A stretch of DNA of 64,000 nucleotides from Closterium sp. NIES-65 (GCA_948144175.1 CANXME010002103.1:1-64000), one strand, 5' to 3'. Counted from the stretch's first letter, positions 1-11,969 are shown. Notes: generated from the letters alone by a model not told the origin. Translations and numbers: made by a program.

Positions 1-3000
1 GACGTGAGCTGTGCGGACATGGGCCTGCTTGTGAGCAAGTTCCTGGACGGCCTGGAGGGTACCTTGGGAAGCGGGCTGAGGCTGAAAGTATATGAGATGG
101 GGCTGAAGTGACACTTGATGAAGTGTTTGAGCTAGCTGAGAAGATGGAGATGGCCCAGAGGAAGCTTGAAGCCTACCGGCAACGACAGCGGAGCGTGGCA
201 GAGGACCTACATGGGCAGCAGCCATGATACCAGAGGAAAAGGAAAGGGCAGGGGGAAGAGGGGATAGCAGGACTGACGCACGAACGCTGCCACCGATGCG
301 GGCAGCCAGGGCACCTGCGCAGAGACTGCAAGAACTGCGACTCCTGTGGTAAGCCAGGGCCACGGCGGCGGGAATGCCCAACAGCTCCGAAGTGCGAAAT
401 CTGTGGGAAGGGAGGGCATGCAGCAAGGGAGTGTTATCAGCGGGAAGGAGCGGCGAAGAGGACACCAGAGGACCTGGAAAAGCAGATTGGCAGGCTGCAG
501 GCTCAGCTGCAGGCAATGGGACCACGACGCGAGGCAGAAGCGGGGATGTACGCGGGGAAGGAAAAGGAAGAGGATGTAGAGCAAGATGAGGAGGCCGCTT
601 TCATGAGCTGGGCAGGCAAAGCGAAGGATGAGGTGGAACACGAGGAGCAGCCAGCATACATGGCATGGAGAGGAAGGGAGGAGATGGGGCTACGCAGCGG
701 AGGAAAGGATGCACGGAAGGACCAGGTAAGGAAGGAGCGAGAGAGAGGACAGAAAACCGGAGGAGAAGGAAGAGAGGTGTACAGCGGCACGGCATCCACA
801 GGAGCGGCTGGCGTGCCAGACTTCAGTGCTGCTGATACAAGGAGGTGCGCTGTCAGTAGAAGGGGAGAAGGCGAAGACAGCTATTATAGACACGGGCGCG
901 CAGAGCGTGATACTAGGGAGGGGAATGGCAGAAAAACTGGGACTGTGGGCGCCGGACAGACATGTAGTGAAGGGAATGCTGGTGATGACAGCAGAGGGAG
1001 GAGAGTCAAAGTGGATGCCATGCACAAGGACTCCAATAGAACTGACGGTGCTCAAAGGAGAGAAGCACGAAACACCGGTGAGGATCAGGTGTGGGATCTC
1101 AGAATCTGAAGATTTCGACGTTTTGGTGGGCACGGAGATGATCTTTGCACTGGGCATGACCATCTGCTTTTGGAAGGAGACGGTAGAATTCAGAACCAGG
1201 TGGTGGAAGAAGGTGAGCCACTGGGACAGCTGCCGGTGCAGTTCGTCAAGACAGAGCCAAAGCGGGCTTACAGGGCGGATCTGAAGGAGGGGGCAGCGAA
1301 GCAGGGGGCACAGGAGACCGCGAGGAACAAGGAACAGGGTGGACAGCCGAGGATGCACTTCATGGACGAGCCCAGCCAACAATCCGATTGGCAGCAACCT
1401 ATCCGCCTGGTGGAACTCTTCGGGGCATAGGGCGGGTTTGGCAGCGGTGGTACGGAACGGGATAGCAGTGAAGCAGTGGATTTACGTAGAGAAGGCGGCA
1501 GAAGCAAGGAAAATGGCGGAGCATCATGCATGGCAGCTGCACAGCGAGTTCCCGGAGCTGTTGAAGGAAGAGGTGATCAGGGCAGCAATGAGCAGAGGAG
1601 TCAACGACGTCAGGGCCATCACAGAAGCTGAGGTGGCAAGCTGGGGGCACGTGGACCTGTTAGTGGCTGGGTGGGAGTGCCAAGGGGTATCATGGGCTGG
1701 GAAAGGCAAGGGTGAGCAAGACCTGCGAACACAGCTGATGGAGGACTTGTTCAGAGTGATGGAATGGCTGCAGGCTCAACAAGGCAGGGTGGCGTACCTG
1801 CTGGAGCATTTAGACATGGAAGGAGATGTGCGTGAGCCCATACGGCTGGTAAGGGAGCGAGTGACCAGACAGGTGGGAAAAGGGGTAAGCTGCGACGCAA
1901 CATGGATGGGAGCCTACTCACACAGGCTCAGAATGTATTGGCAAAACGTGGTGCCAGCAGAAGACCTGCAGAGGGAGATAGAGGGGGTGAGAAGAGCAGG
2001 GGGCGGAAGCTGAGCGATATACTCGAGCCTGGGCGAACACCAGCACCAGTAAGCAAGAGGAGCTACAGCCGACATTACCCTTGCAACACAGTGGGGCAAG
2101 AGAGGCAAGCACTGCCGACGCTCGTGTCATATGAAGGGGCAGCAGGGTACCAGATGGAGGGGAAGCAGCCAGGCCCAGGACTAGTGCTCGATCATAGGAA
2201 GGGAAGATGGGAAGAGCCCACGGCCCTGGAGAGGGAGCTGGCTATGGGGTACAAGGAGAACATCACAGCAGCCCCGGGCGTGACAGAGCAGGAAAGGAGG
2301 CGGGCGATGGGGAATTGCAATGGATGGATACGTGATGAGGTGGTTGGTGCAGCGGATGTGGAGAGAAACGGTGCTGCACTGGGGGACTGAAGGAGGGAGA
2401 AAATACAGAGGCAACGGTGAGACAAGGGGTGTGGACCTGCCTGCCAACAGCAGAGCCTGAGTGGAAGATAGGAGAGAGCATGAGCGAGGGAGGGAAGACA
2501 GCGATGCTGGCACTACTGGTCAAGCACAGGAAAGGCTTCGCTTTCACCCTGCAGGAGTTGGGGAAGTGCAAGATCAAGGAGATGGCATTGAAGCTGAACA
2601 GTGAAGAGCGGTGTTCCATCGCAGAAGAAAGATGCCACCAGGGGATGAGGCGATCTGCAAGGAGAAAGTACAGGAGTTGCTGGAAGCAGGACTGATCAGA
2701 AGGTCAGAGTCAGAGTACGCAACCCCGACCGTGGTGGCAGCCAGGAAGGATTTGACAGGCGAGGTGCTGAGCCGCAGAATGTGCGGTGATTACAGAGATC
2801 TTAACAAGATCACCGTGCCGGATAGGTAGTACCCCATGCCAATGGCGGAAGAACTCTTCGACAAGCTGGCCGACGGAGTATACTTCACGACGCTGGACCT
2901 GCGCAGGGATTCAATCAGATAAAAATCAGAGAGGAAGATGTGAAGAAGACAGCCTTCCACGGAACGGACGGGCTGTATGAGTGGTTATACATGCCCTTTG

Positions 3001-3034
3001 AGTCGACTCAAAAGTCACCTCGTTATACATGCCC

Positions 3035-3466
3035 TTTGAGTCGACTCAAAAGTCACCTCGTTACTATGGCACACGACATTTTTTCATCAAGGAGAGCTAT
3101 AATCGCATGGAGATTACCTAAGAGAGTTGGCAGTTATTTGATTTCTGCTAATAAGTGTTAGACTACAGTAGTTTTGTTGCTGTTACACTTTTTCTCTCAT
3201 CTCGCTTTTGCCTGTTGTTCCCGTACTCGCCGCAGCGAAGATTTCCCGCGCGGGCCTGAGTCTAGGATGACATTTTCTAGGCATATAAAGTAGTACGCGT
3301 TCAGTAGATCGCTTGTGGTCTGAAGAAGGCATTTTAGCCGAAACCGGTTACCACCGTGATTTTTATACAAGCATTTTTTACAAAGTACTACTGACATTTT
3401 ACAGGTGTTGAACCCAAGTTGCTGCCACGTATTAAGCAATGGCACCTAACTGGTGTCCACTTCCGC
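3035..3466 (+). repeat. PLE-A 5' terminal direct repeat (pLTR)
   Basis: About 432 bp, almost identical to 6,579-7,012. It begins with the palindrome TTTGAGTCGACTCAAA, contains a hammerhead ribozyme core at 3,308-3,360 and the start codon of ORF1 at 3,439, and ends ...CACTTCCGC. Terminal repeats of this kind (pLTRs) are known for Penelope-like elements. Confidence 0.88.
3308..3360 (+). ncRNA. Hammerhead ribozyme candidate, PLE-A 5' repeat
   Basis: Stem I GTGGT (3315-3319) pairs with ACCAC (3350-3354), with a distal ATC/GAT pairing at 3308-3310 / 3358-3360. The core CTGAAGA is 3320-3326, stem II GGC/GCC is 3328-3330 / 3337-3339 with loop ATTTTA, and GAAA is 3340-3343. Stem III is the palindrome AACCGGTT (3342-3349), which puts the cleavage site after T3349. 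A palindromic stem III without a loop suggests activity as a dimer, as reported for small PLE hammerheads. Odd point: one extra A (3327) lies between the core and stem II. Confidence 0.75.
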
Positions 3467-4867
3467 TGATACCTGATACTACTGCGATGGCCAACTACAC
3501 ATTTGTTGCAACCAATGCAACCAACACCAATGCAAACCAAGACAACACCAAGATTATCCACGCTCAACGTCACGCGCGTCTCTCGAAGTCCAAGAACACG
3601 AGAGCCAGCCGTGATGATAAAGAGCTGGCTGGAGTCCTGAAGATTTCAGAGTCTCCTTCTTTTCGATCGAGCAAGAGAAAAGCCTGCGACACTTCAGTCC
3701 CTGCTTCTACTTCTGCAGCAACCGTCCCTGCTATCAGACCTGCCGTTGAGCTCGCTGAAAGGCCTTCGAAGGAACCTGAATCTGCAACCATGGCGACGCT
3801 GCGACAAGAGTCTGCTCATCAGATCCACGACACTGTCATGCTGGATTCGTTCGATTTTCTTGGTGACATTAACAACCTTTTCCTTGAAAAGCAGGCGACG
3901 CCTACCTGCCTTGAGGATTTTAAGCTGCAAGCTGTTAAGGATTTCAAGAAGAATTTCCTGAAATACCGGACTCTGAGCCTGCAGTACACCTTTATGGAGG
4001 AGCAGAAAACTAACGGGATCATTCCCCATAGTATTCGGATCAAGCCTTTCGCTTTCGTCTGCCACTCCGAAGAACTCCGTCAGGAAGCCGATAAGGAACT
4101 CCAAGCCGCCTGTTTGAACTACTACAAGGGAGCACAGGACGTTCTGATTTCAATGAAGAAGAAAGCTGCTGAGCAGGCACGCAATGATACTGCTGCTGTT
4201 TACCAGCGTCTTCATGATCAGATCGCGAACTACATCAACCTTGCTAAGAAGACTGACATCGGCACCAAAAACTCGAAGCTGACTGACAACCTTACTTTTT
4301 TTAAGGATCGCGTGATTTCTGAGTTTAAGGACGCTATGTCGGTTTTTGTGATGGAGGACTAACCTTTCGGAAATTCATGTGAAGGAGCAGAAGAAGGAGA
4401 TTGATGAGAAAAAGGCTGCTGCTGCTGAGGAAGCCGAGAATCTGCCTGTTGATCCCTCCGTTCGTGAGATCGCCAAACAGGAGGTTGCGAAGGCTGTTGC
4501 TAAGCTCAAGTTTACTCCTCCTCCTCATCACCGCCGTGCCGCTGCTAACAACGCTGCTAACAACGCTGCTAACAACAATGACAAGAAGAAGAACATGAAG
4601 CAGAAACAGGTGAAGCAGACGAAGCAGAAGAAGACTTTCCCGGTTAAGAATAACCGGAAGCCTTTTGCCGTCAATGCTGCTAAGAAGCCGAACACCGCTG
4701 CTGCTAAGAAACCGACCAATGGGAAGAAGCGCAAGAATGGGTCTACTAACCATTCTGGTCGCGCTTTCACGAAGGCTGCAGGACGCAGCGTGAATCACCC
4801 GACGAAGAAGACCTCTCCGGCAAAAAACGGGGGAGGTTCCGGCCGCGGCGGAACTGCTCGACAGTAA
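3439..4867 (+). pseudogene. PLE-A ORF1, frameshifted
   Basis: Same reading frame as the intact ORF1 at 27,005-28,432. An extra G near 4,356 causes early termination at 4,362 after 307 codons. The remaining Ala/Lys-rich part continues in another frame to the stop at 4,865. The A-AAA-AAC heptamer (4,822-4,828) and the GTTCCG/CGGAAC hairpin starting at 4,836 are preserved. Confidence 0.8.
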
Positions 4868-6706
4868 TCAACGACGTCCACGCTTACGCACTGATCATCT
4901 TCGGCCGACAAACTGAGAATCAGCTGCGTTGCCGTGTGACGAACCGCGGAATTCACAACTTCAGTGATCATGTCTTCACCCGTGACAAACTAAACCTTTT
5001 GAGCCTCGGTTTCAAATTCATCCCAACTCCATCCATCCGATCCATTGCTAGCGTAGACGAGGAGCTTGTTTCTTTCATTAGGAGCATTCGAACCATGTAT
5101 CTTTTCGGAGGATCTAATCTCGTCTCTGATTATCCAGGCTATAAATTCCCAAGGAGAACGAATTGGAATCCACCGCCAGCCTCAGCCGAGATCGAAACAG
5201 CCCTAGCGGTTTTTAAAGACTCGGTTATTAAGGACATCTGCGGACGACCGTATCAGAGACATCCCCGAAAGAACTATGTTCCCGTTCTCCGTCGCCTTGC
5301 TAGCAATCCTAACCTCATTTTTAAGCCTGCAGATAAAAACCTCGGGACTAACAGTGATGAGCAGGGACTTTATCAAGACCAATGTTTTAAACATCTTCTT
5401 AATAATAAAGTCTACCGCGAATACTCTACAGTCCCGATTAAAGACATCCTGCAAGGCCTTCATTCTATTCATTCCGACTATGAGCCGCTTCTACCTAAAC
5501 GGATTTGGACTTCTTTTTTCAATAAGCCCACTAACGGCTGGAAGGTACCTGCCTTCTACGTTTTATTGAAGATCCATAAAAAAATCCCTGCTGGAAGACC
5601 TATAGCGGCCTGTCATTCCTGGATCACATCCAACGTCTCTCGCTGGCTTGACTCTGTTCTAAGACCCTTAGTGCTGGAGCAGACGACTTACGTTAAAGAT
5701 TCTCAGAGCCTTATACTTCAGCTTGAGCAACGGCGTTTTTCGAACAACCTTTTCCTTGCCTCATATGACGTCGAATCTCTCTACCCCTCTATTCCTTTAC
5801 TGGATGGCATTGACGCTGTTTCCTATTTTTTACAGAAAGCAAGACACCCTTTAGCCCCGTTAATCACCCCGCCTACTTCGATGGGTTATGTTTAACAGCT
5901 ATGTCTCTTTCAACGGCAGATTTTTCCGCCAAATCCACGGCACTGCTATGGGAACCTCAGTCGCAGTCTGCTTCGCGGTTCTTTTCATGAGTTTTTTGGA
6001 CATTCAACTACACTCATCCATCCCTTCACCTCCTGCCCTCCACCTTCGTTTTATCGACGACGGTCTGATTTTATGGGAAGGGAGGCGGGAAGAATTTCAA
6101 CGGCTGAAAGAGCGCTTCGACTCTCTTCACCCGTCAATTCGTCTGACCTGGGTCCTCTCTGAGTCCACCATGGACTTTTTGGATGTGACCTTTTTCAAGG
6201 GGGAACGCTTCAGCAAAACCGAATTCTGGATGTGAAGCTGTTTCAAAAACCCATGAATCGGTACTTATACCTTCCTTTCAGGTCTTACCATACCCGTACA
6301 ACCAAACAGGGTTTCATTCGCAATGAACTTCATCGTTTCCTACTGCGCTCATCTTCTCGTACTGACTTTTACAACTCCCGCGCCCCTCTTCTTTGCTCGG
6401 CTGCGAGCTCGAGGATACCCGGAGAGATTCCTTTTACCAATCTTCAAGTCAGTCTCGTTCGCCTCTCGGGGGGAATTTCTTTACCGTGCCTCTTCCATTC
6501 GCGATTCTCCTAAACGTGGCCCCCTTGTGCTGAAATCGCTTCTCAACCCGCTGGTTGACCGTTCGCACATGGGGAAACTTTTGAGTCGACTCAAAAGTCA
6601 CCTCGTTACTATGGCACACGACATTTTTTCATCAAGGAGAGCTATAATCGCATGGAGATTACCTAAGAGAGTTGGCAGTTATTTGATTTCTGCTAATAAG
6701 TGTTAG
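4868..6706 (+). pseudogene. PLE-A reverse transcriptase ORF, frameshifted
   Basis: Counterpart of the intact RT frame at 28,393-30,270. Paired +1/-1 changes at 5,345/5,385, then +1 near 5,868, -1 near 6,220 and +1 near 6,385 break it into four pieces. All RT motifs remain recognisable: SYDVESLYPSIP near 5,762, the AMGTS box near 5,945 and RFIDDG near 6,050. The last 40 or so codons run into the 3' terminal repeat, so the protein tail is encoded by pLTR sequence. Confidence 0.82.
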
Positions 6707-7012
6707 ACTACAGTAGTTTTGTTGCTGTTACACTTTTTCTCTCATCTCGCTTTTGCCTGTTGTTCCCGTACTCGCCGCAGCGAAGATTTCCCGCGCGGGC
6801 CTGAGTCTAGGATGACATTTTCTAGGCATATAAAGTAGTACGCGTTCAGTAGATCGCTTGTGGTCTGAAGAAGGCATTTTAGCCGAAACCGGTTACCACC
6901 GTGATTTTTATACAAGCATTTTTTACAAAGTACTACTGACATTTTACAGGTGTTGAACCCAAGTTGCTGCCACGTATTAAAGCAATGGCACCTAACTGGT
7001 GTCCACTTCCGC
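6579..7012 (+). repeat. PLE-A 3' terminal direct repeat (pLTR)
   Basis: Repeats 3,035-3,466. It starts with TTTTGAGTCGACTCAAAA right after ...GGGGAAAC of the RT frame, carries the second hammerhead core, and ends at the right target-site duplication copy. Confidence 0.88.
6853..6905 (+). ncRNA. Hammerhead ribozyme candidate, PLE-A 3' repeat
   Basis: Base-for-base copy of the motif at 3,308-3,360: stem I GTGGT/ACCAC, core CTGAAGA, stem II GGC/GCC, GAAA, palindromic stem III AACCGGTT. Two ribozymes per element would cut a transcript into element-sized units. Confidence 0.75.
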
Positions 7013-9499
7013 GGACCGGGCTGTATGAGTGGTTATACATGCCCTTCGGCCTGCGGAATGCCTCGGCCAGTGTTTCAGAGAGTTATGGATGCGGTGCTGC
7101 GGGGGATTGAACATGCAGCATGCTACATTGATGATGTGGTCATCTTCAGCCAGACAGAGCAGCAGCACCTTGAGGACGTGGAGCGGACCCTGAGTGCAAT
7201 AGAGGAGGCAGGCTCACCTGTCATCCCACAAGTGCAGGTGGGGGAAGCGGACAGTGCAGTACCTGGGGTATGAAGTTCAGGAGGACAGATCGGGATTCAG
7301 CAAGCAAAGGTGCAGGTGCTGGACAGGCTGAGGGAACCCAGGACAAGACAGGGCCTGCGCGCAGTCTTGGGCTTCCTCAGCTACTACAGGCGCTTCGTGC
7401 CTAACTTCAGTAAGCGGGCGGCAGTGCTGAACGGGATGCTGCGAGAGGACAAGGTATGGGAGTGGGGGAGAACAGCAGAGGGAAGCACTGCAAGACCTCA
7501 TGACAGCCGTGAAGAACAGCAACCGTGCTGCGGCTGCCAGCAGCAGACCAGCCCTTCGTCCTCTACACCGATTGGAGCAGCCAGGGGATGGGGGCAATCC
7601 TGTGCCAGGAAGTGGAGGGAGTGGAAAAAGTGGTAGCCTACGCCAGCAGGAGCTGCAACCCCGCAGAGGCGCAGTATAGCTCATACATAGGGGAGGGGCT
7701 GGCGGCCGTGTGGGCGGTGGGGCATTTCAGGGTGTACCTGCAGGGCCGCGAGTTCACACTGGTCACTGACCATCAGCCCCTCACTTGGCTGATGACCACA
7801 CCAGGGCTGACGGGAAGAAACGCAAGGTGGGCAGTGAAGCTGCAAGAATATGATTTCCAGATCAGGCATAGGCCGGGGAAGACGCTGCAGCACGTCGACG
7901 GTCTCTCTCGCAACCCACCACCGCTGGAATCAGGACAGAGAACACAGGGGACGGAAGGGACGGAGCTGGAGCCAGCACACACCTTGATCATGCTGGTGAG
8001 AGAAGCGGAAGAGGTCGGAGCCAAGGGGAGCAAGGGACCAGCCGACATCCTGGCAGGACGAGAAGGCAATGCGGTGGGTGAAAGGAGAAACAGAGGAAGA
8101 CGAGACAGTGTCAGAAAGAGTGCGGGCACGGGGGCACCACTACAGGTGGTATCAGCGGCAGCTGCAGATCAAGACAGAGGACGGGTGGAAGCTAGTGCCT
8201 GCACCCACGGACCGTGAAGCAGTGATCAAGGAGGTGCACACGAAGCTGGGACACTTCGGGCACGAGAGGACTGTACACCTGCTGAAGACAGGCTGGTGGT
8301 GGGAAGGGATGCGCAAGCAAGTGAAAGAGTGGGTGGAGGGGTGTGAGGCGTGTCAGAGGAGCAAGGCAAACTTAACGCAGGCCAAAGCAGAACTGCATTC
8401 ACTGCCGATTTGCGGGTTGGGATTCCGATGGTCCTTGGACCTCGCGGGAGAGCTGCCGCTCAGCAGGAGCGGAAATCGGTACATCGTGTTCATGGTGGAG
8501 CATGCGAGCAAGTGGTTGGAGGTGAAAGCCATCCCCAGCAAGAGCGCGAGGCACATAGCAGCAGCCTTCAAGGCGCAGGTGGTGTGTCGCTTTGGAGCGT
8601 GCGGGGAGGTACTCACGGATCAGGGGACGGAGTTTCTGGGGGAATTTGAGAAGCTGCTGAAGGAATCCGGCATAGCGCACAGAAAAACCTCCCGCTACCA
8701 CCCACAAAGCGACGGGCTGACCGAGCGAGCGGTGCAGACCTTCAAGCGGGGGCTGCGGGCCTATGGGGAGCAGAGGAAGAGGGACTGGGATGAGGAGCTG
8801 GATTGGATAGCCGCAGGGTACAGGTTCGGGAAGCAGGCAGCACTCAAGGACCACTCCCCGTACAGCCTCCTTTACGGAAGAGAGCCAATCCTGCCAGTGG
8901 AGGCACCACGGGTACTGACAGACACGGTGACAGCAGGCACGATCAAGAACTGGGTGGCCCTGTCCGAGGTGAGAGCGCGCTACATGCGCTACATGCTGCC
9001 AGCGGCACTGGAGAACCTGCACACTGCACAGCTGAGGGACGCAAGGAGGTACGAACAGAGGCAGCGCAAGGGAGAGGGGGCGAGTGGCAAGAGGCGTCTG
9101 TGAAGGGCAGGAGGTGTACCTCAAGAGGGCAAAGCAAGACACCCTGGATGTGGGGCTGGGTACGGTCCGCTGGAAGGTCAAGGAGGTGCGCCCTTCAGGG
9201 GTGCTGGTCCTGGAGAATGACACGGGGGCGCAAGTGAAGGAGCATCAAACGAACACTGCCGTGATCAGAGGCAGCGGGCCTCAGCGCAACGGTCCTGTGA
9301 CCCGCGCTCAAGCTGCGCGAGCACGGGCACAGGAGGGGGCAGAGAGTGGCTGAGGCAGCAGAAGGAACGAAGGAGAGGCAGAGCAGGAGAATCAAGGCAG
9401 AGAAGAGCATAGCGGTAACTCCGACAGCTGTCACCGAATATGTACGTTTGTGCATATAAGGTGCCAGTATGATTGTGGTGTAGAAAGGGTGTAGTAATG

Positions 9500-9807
9500 T
9501 GTTGTATTTGTTGTATGCAGGCTCAAGGATGGGTAGGTGGGAGGCTGGGAAATTGACGCGAAGTTGGTAGGAGAACACCAGGGGGTGAAATCCTCGCGAC
9601 CAATGGGAACAAACCCAACCCAGGCTCAAGCCGCACATTGAGAAATGCACGGCTCGAGCCAGGGACAGGTAAGTTCACTCTCACACACACACACAATGCT
9701 TTCTGTTTGTTATCCTTTCGTATAGTGGACAGTTGTTACCTCAGATTTGCCTACAGGTGGCACACCACTCAGAGAGGACCTTTGAGGTGAGAGTTACCAC
9801 TCTTTCA
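9500..9807 (+). repeat. Gypsy-A 3' LTR block
   Basis: Same block as 21,186-21,493 and 33,060-33,367: starts TGTTGTATTTG, holds a short CA run, ends CTCTTTCA. An 85-bp piece of the gypsy 3' end (GAGAGTGGCTGAGG...CCGACA) lies just before it and again right after it at 9,812-9,896; the host receptor-kinase intron follows. The true 3' LTR may begin about 70 bp earlier at TGTCACCGAATATG, which includes a CATATAAG promoter-like box. Confidence 0.65.
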
Positions 9808-10516
9808 TAATGAGAGTGGCTGAGGCAGCAGAAGGAACGAAGGAGAGGCAGAGCAGGAGAATCAAGGCAGAGAAGAGCATAGCGGTAACTCCGACACCTG
9901 CCTCCTGCCACTGCTCTGCCCCCGCAGCTGGTTGGACAACAACAAGATTGAAGGCTCTCTGCCGACTGGCCTGTGCTCATTGCCATTGATTTTCCTGCGA
10001 ATTCTTTGCCTGCCACTGCTCTGCCTACCATTTGCTCTTCATGCCTCCTGCCTCCTGCCAATGCTCTGCCCCCGCAGCTGGTTGGACAACAACAAGGTTG
10101 AAGGCTCTCTGCCAACTGGCCTGTGCTCGCTGCCCCTGCTGTGGCGCTTGTGAGTGGTCGTGGCGCTTGGCTGTGGGGCATTACTGTTTGTTTTTTTTAT
10201 TATTATTATTATTTCCCAGCTAGGATAGACAGGCTGTCGCTTATTGCAAGCAGTTTTGTATATTTGCTGAACACATAAAGCTAGAAATTATCAGCATAAT
10301 ATCTCTCCATGGTGTGTTGCCATTTTGTATGGGTGTATGACTCATGGTGCAGCATGTGTTGTGCTGCTGTGCTGGCAGCATGATCAGCAACAACTACCTC
10401 TATGGACCCCTGCCAGACTGCCTCTTTGACAAGTGCATCAACCAAATGTGAGCCGACCATGCATACACTATTCTCTCATGCGTAGATGCAACAGCTCGCA
10501 CCCCCAACATGGGCAC

Positions 10517-11440
10517 TGCATCGAGTGATGAAATGCATCGAGTGATGAAATGCATCGAGTGATGAAATGCATCGAGTGATGAAATGCATCGAGTGATGAA
10601 ATGCATCGAGTGATGAAATGCATCGAGTGATGAAATGCATCGAGTGATGAAATGCATCGAGTGATGACATGCATCGAGTGATGAAATGCATCGAGTGATG
10701 AAATGCATCGAGTGATGAAATGCATCGAGTGATGAAATGCATCAAGTGATGAAATGCATCGAGTGATGAAATGCATCGAGTGATGAAATGCATCGAGTGA
10801 TGAAATGCATCGAGTGATGAAATGCATCGAGTGATGAAATGCATCGAGTGATGAAATGCATCGAGTGATGAAATGCATCGAGTGATGAAATGCATCGAGT
10901 GATGACATGCATCGAGTGATGAAATGCATCGAGTGATGAAATGCATCGAGTGATGAAATGCATCGAGTGATGAAATGCATCGAGTGATGAAATGCATCGA
11001 GTGATGACATGCATCGAGTGATGAAATGCATCGAGTGATGACATGCATCGAGTGATGACATGCATCGAGTGATGAAATGCATCGAGTGATGAAATGCATC
11101 GAGTGATGAAATGCATCGAGTGATGAAATGCATCGAGTGATGAAATGCATCGAGTGATGACATGCATCGAGTGATGAAATGCATCGAGTGATGAAATGCA
11201 TCGAGTGATGACATGCATCGAGTGATGAAATGCATCGAGTGATGACATGCATCGAGTGATGAAATGCATCGAGTGATGACATGCATCGAGTGATGACATG
11301 CATCGAGTGATGACATGCATCGAGTGATGACATGCATCGAGTGATGACATGCATCGAGTGATGAAATGCATCGAGTGATGACATGCATCGAGTGATGACA
11401 TGCATCGAGTGATGACATGCATCGAGTGATGAAATGCATG
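10517..11440 (+). repeat. 17-bp minisatellite in kinase-A intron, about 54 units
   Basis: Units of TGCATCGAGTGATGAAA with one variable base (GATGAAAT or GATGACAT). The left part is almost all the A variant and the right part is rich in the C variant. The paralogous array at 34,077 has about 35 units. The reverse strand is open in all frames because 17 is not a multiple of 3 and no unit has a stop; I do not regard it as coding. Confidence 0.97.
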
Positions 11441-11486
11441 TGCTTGCTTGCTTGGTGTTGCAGACCATATGGTGGGAATCCTCGAG

Positions 11487-11514
11487 GTGACTTTTGAGTC
11501 GACTCAAAAGTCAC
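11487..11514. repeat. Perfect 28-bp palindrome between duplicated flanks
   Basis: GTGAC-TTTTGAGTCGACTCAAAA-GTCAC style palindrome, absent from copy B. About 32 bp of intron/exon sequence (TTGGTGTTGCAGACCA...AATCCTC) is present on both sides with one difference, so a splice acceptor was duplicated with it. The core is the same palindrome that begins the PLE terminal repeats. Confidence 0.9.
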
Positions 11515-11603
11515 TTGGTGTTGCAGACCATGTGGTGGGAATCCTCCAACCAAACACTCAACAGCATGTTCGGCTCTTTCTGTGGCCCTTGTGCTTCCCA
11601 CAG

Positions 11604-11969
11604 TGATGTGAGCGGCAACAGCCTGTATGGGCGCATCAACCGCGGCTTCAAGGGCATGGTGGCGATCAGCGGCGCACCAATCTAACCTCCATGTGCCGCC
11701 CCCCCACTTCTTCCCACAGTGATGTGAGCGGCAACAACCTGTATGGGCGCATCAACCGCGGCTTCAAGGGCATGGTGGCGATCAGCGGCGCACCAATCTA
11801 ACCTCCATGTGCCGCCCCCCCCACTTCTTCCCACAGTGATGTGAGCGGCAACAGCCTGTATGGGCGCATCAACCGCAACTTCAAGCACATGGTGGCGAAC
11901 AGCGGCGCTTTAATCCAACCTCCATGTGCCGCCCCCCCCCTCCCCCTCTTCCGTGCCTCCCACCCATAG
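11604..11969 (+). repeat. Tandem pseudo-exons, kinase-A (3 copies)
   Basis: Starts at 11,604, 11,720 and 11,837, each a 116-133 bp copy of the acceptor plus the first ~80 bp of the ectodomain exon that begins at 11,970 (TGATGTGAGCGGCAACAGCC). Each copy meets an in-frame TAA soon after ...GGCGCACC or ...GCGCTTT. Each also has its own C-rich tract and CAG/TAG acceptor. Copy B has four such pseudo-exons. Confidence 0.88.

Larger units (their letters stand above)
2997..7012 (+). mobile_element. Penelope-like element, copy A, nested in gypsy RT
   Basis: A complete PLE with terminal direct repeats (3,035-3,466 and 6,579-7,012), ORF1 and an RT ORF. The host sequence 2,966-2,996 is repeated at 7,013-7,044 (31 bp, one extra C in the right copy), which is the target-site duplication. 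At the 5' edge a 38-bp piece (12 bp of target plus 26 bp of element end) is tandemly repeated. The same nested element is present in copy B. Compared with B, this copy carries one-base indels near 3,437, 4,356, 5,345, 5,385, 5,868, 6,220 and 6,385. Confidence 0.9.
1..9353 (+). pseudogene. Gypsy-A polyprotein, frameshifted copy split by a PLE
   Basis: This is the same polyprotein as the intact copy at 21,522-32,913, starting inside the gag core because the window cuts it. In order: end of gag core, CCHC knuckles near 285-435, protease (DTGA near 889), methyltransferase (about 1395-1985), reverse transcriptase up to about 2,996, then the nested PLE, then the rest of RT from 7,013 (YIDD near 7,120), RNase H and integrase (end 9,353). 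More than a dozen one-base indels break the frame, and a 3-bp insertion near 2,826 adds an in-frame TAG. Apart from these the DNA is almost identical to copy B, so the lesions are either very recent or base-calling errors in one assembled repeat copy. As written it cannot encode a full polyprotein. Confidence 0.9.

Noticed and set aside
101-2905. Copy A frameshifts as signs of old decay
   Set aside because: Too few substitutions for the number of indels, and many changes lie in short homopolymers; recent loss or sequencing error fits better.
10517-11440. CRISPR-like regular array
   Set aside because: Units abut without unique spacers and the genome is eukaryotic; the same holds for the 13-, 24-, 28- and 73-bp arrays.
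10468-11601. Minus-strand open frames of MHFITRCISSLDAFHHS repeats
   Set aside because: Product of the 17-bp minisatellite; every frame is open and the array lies in an intron.
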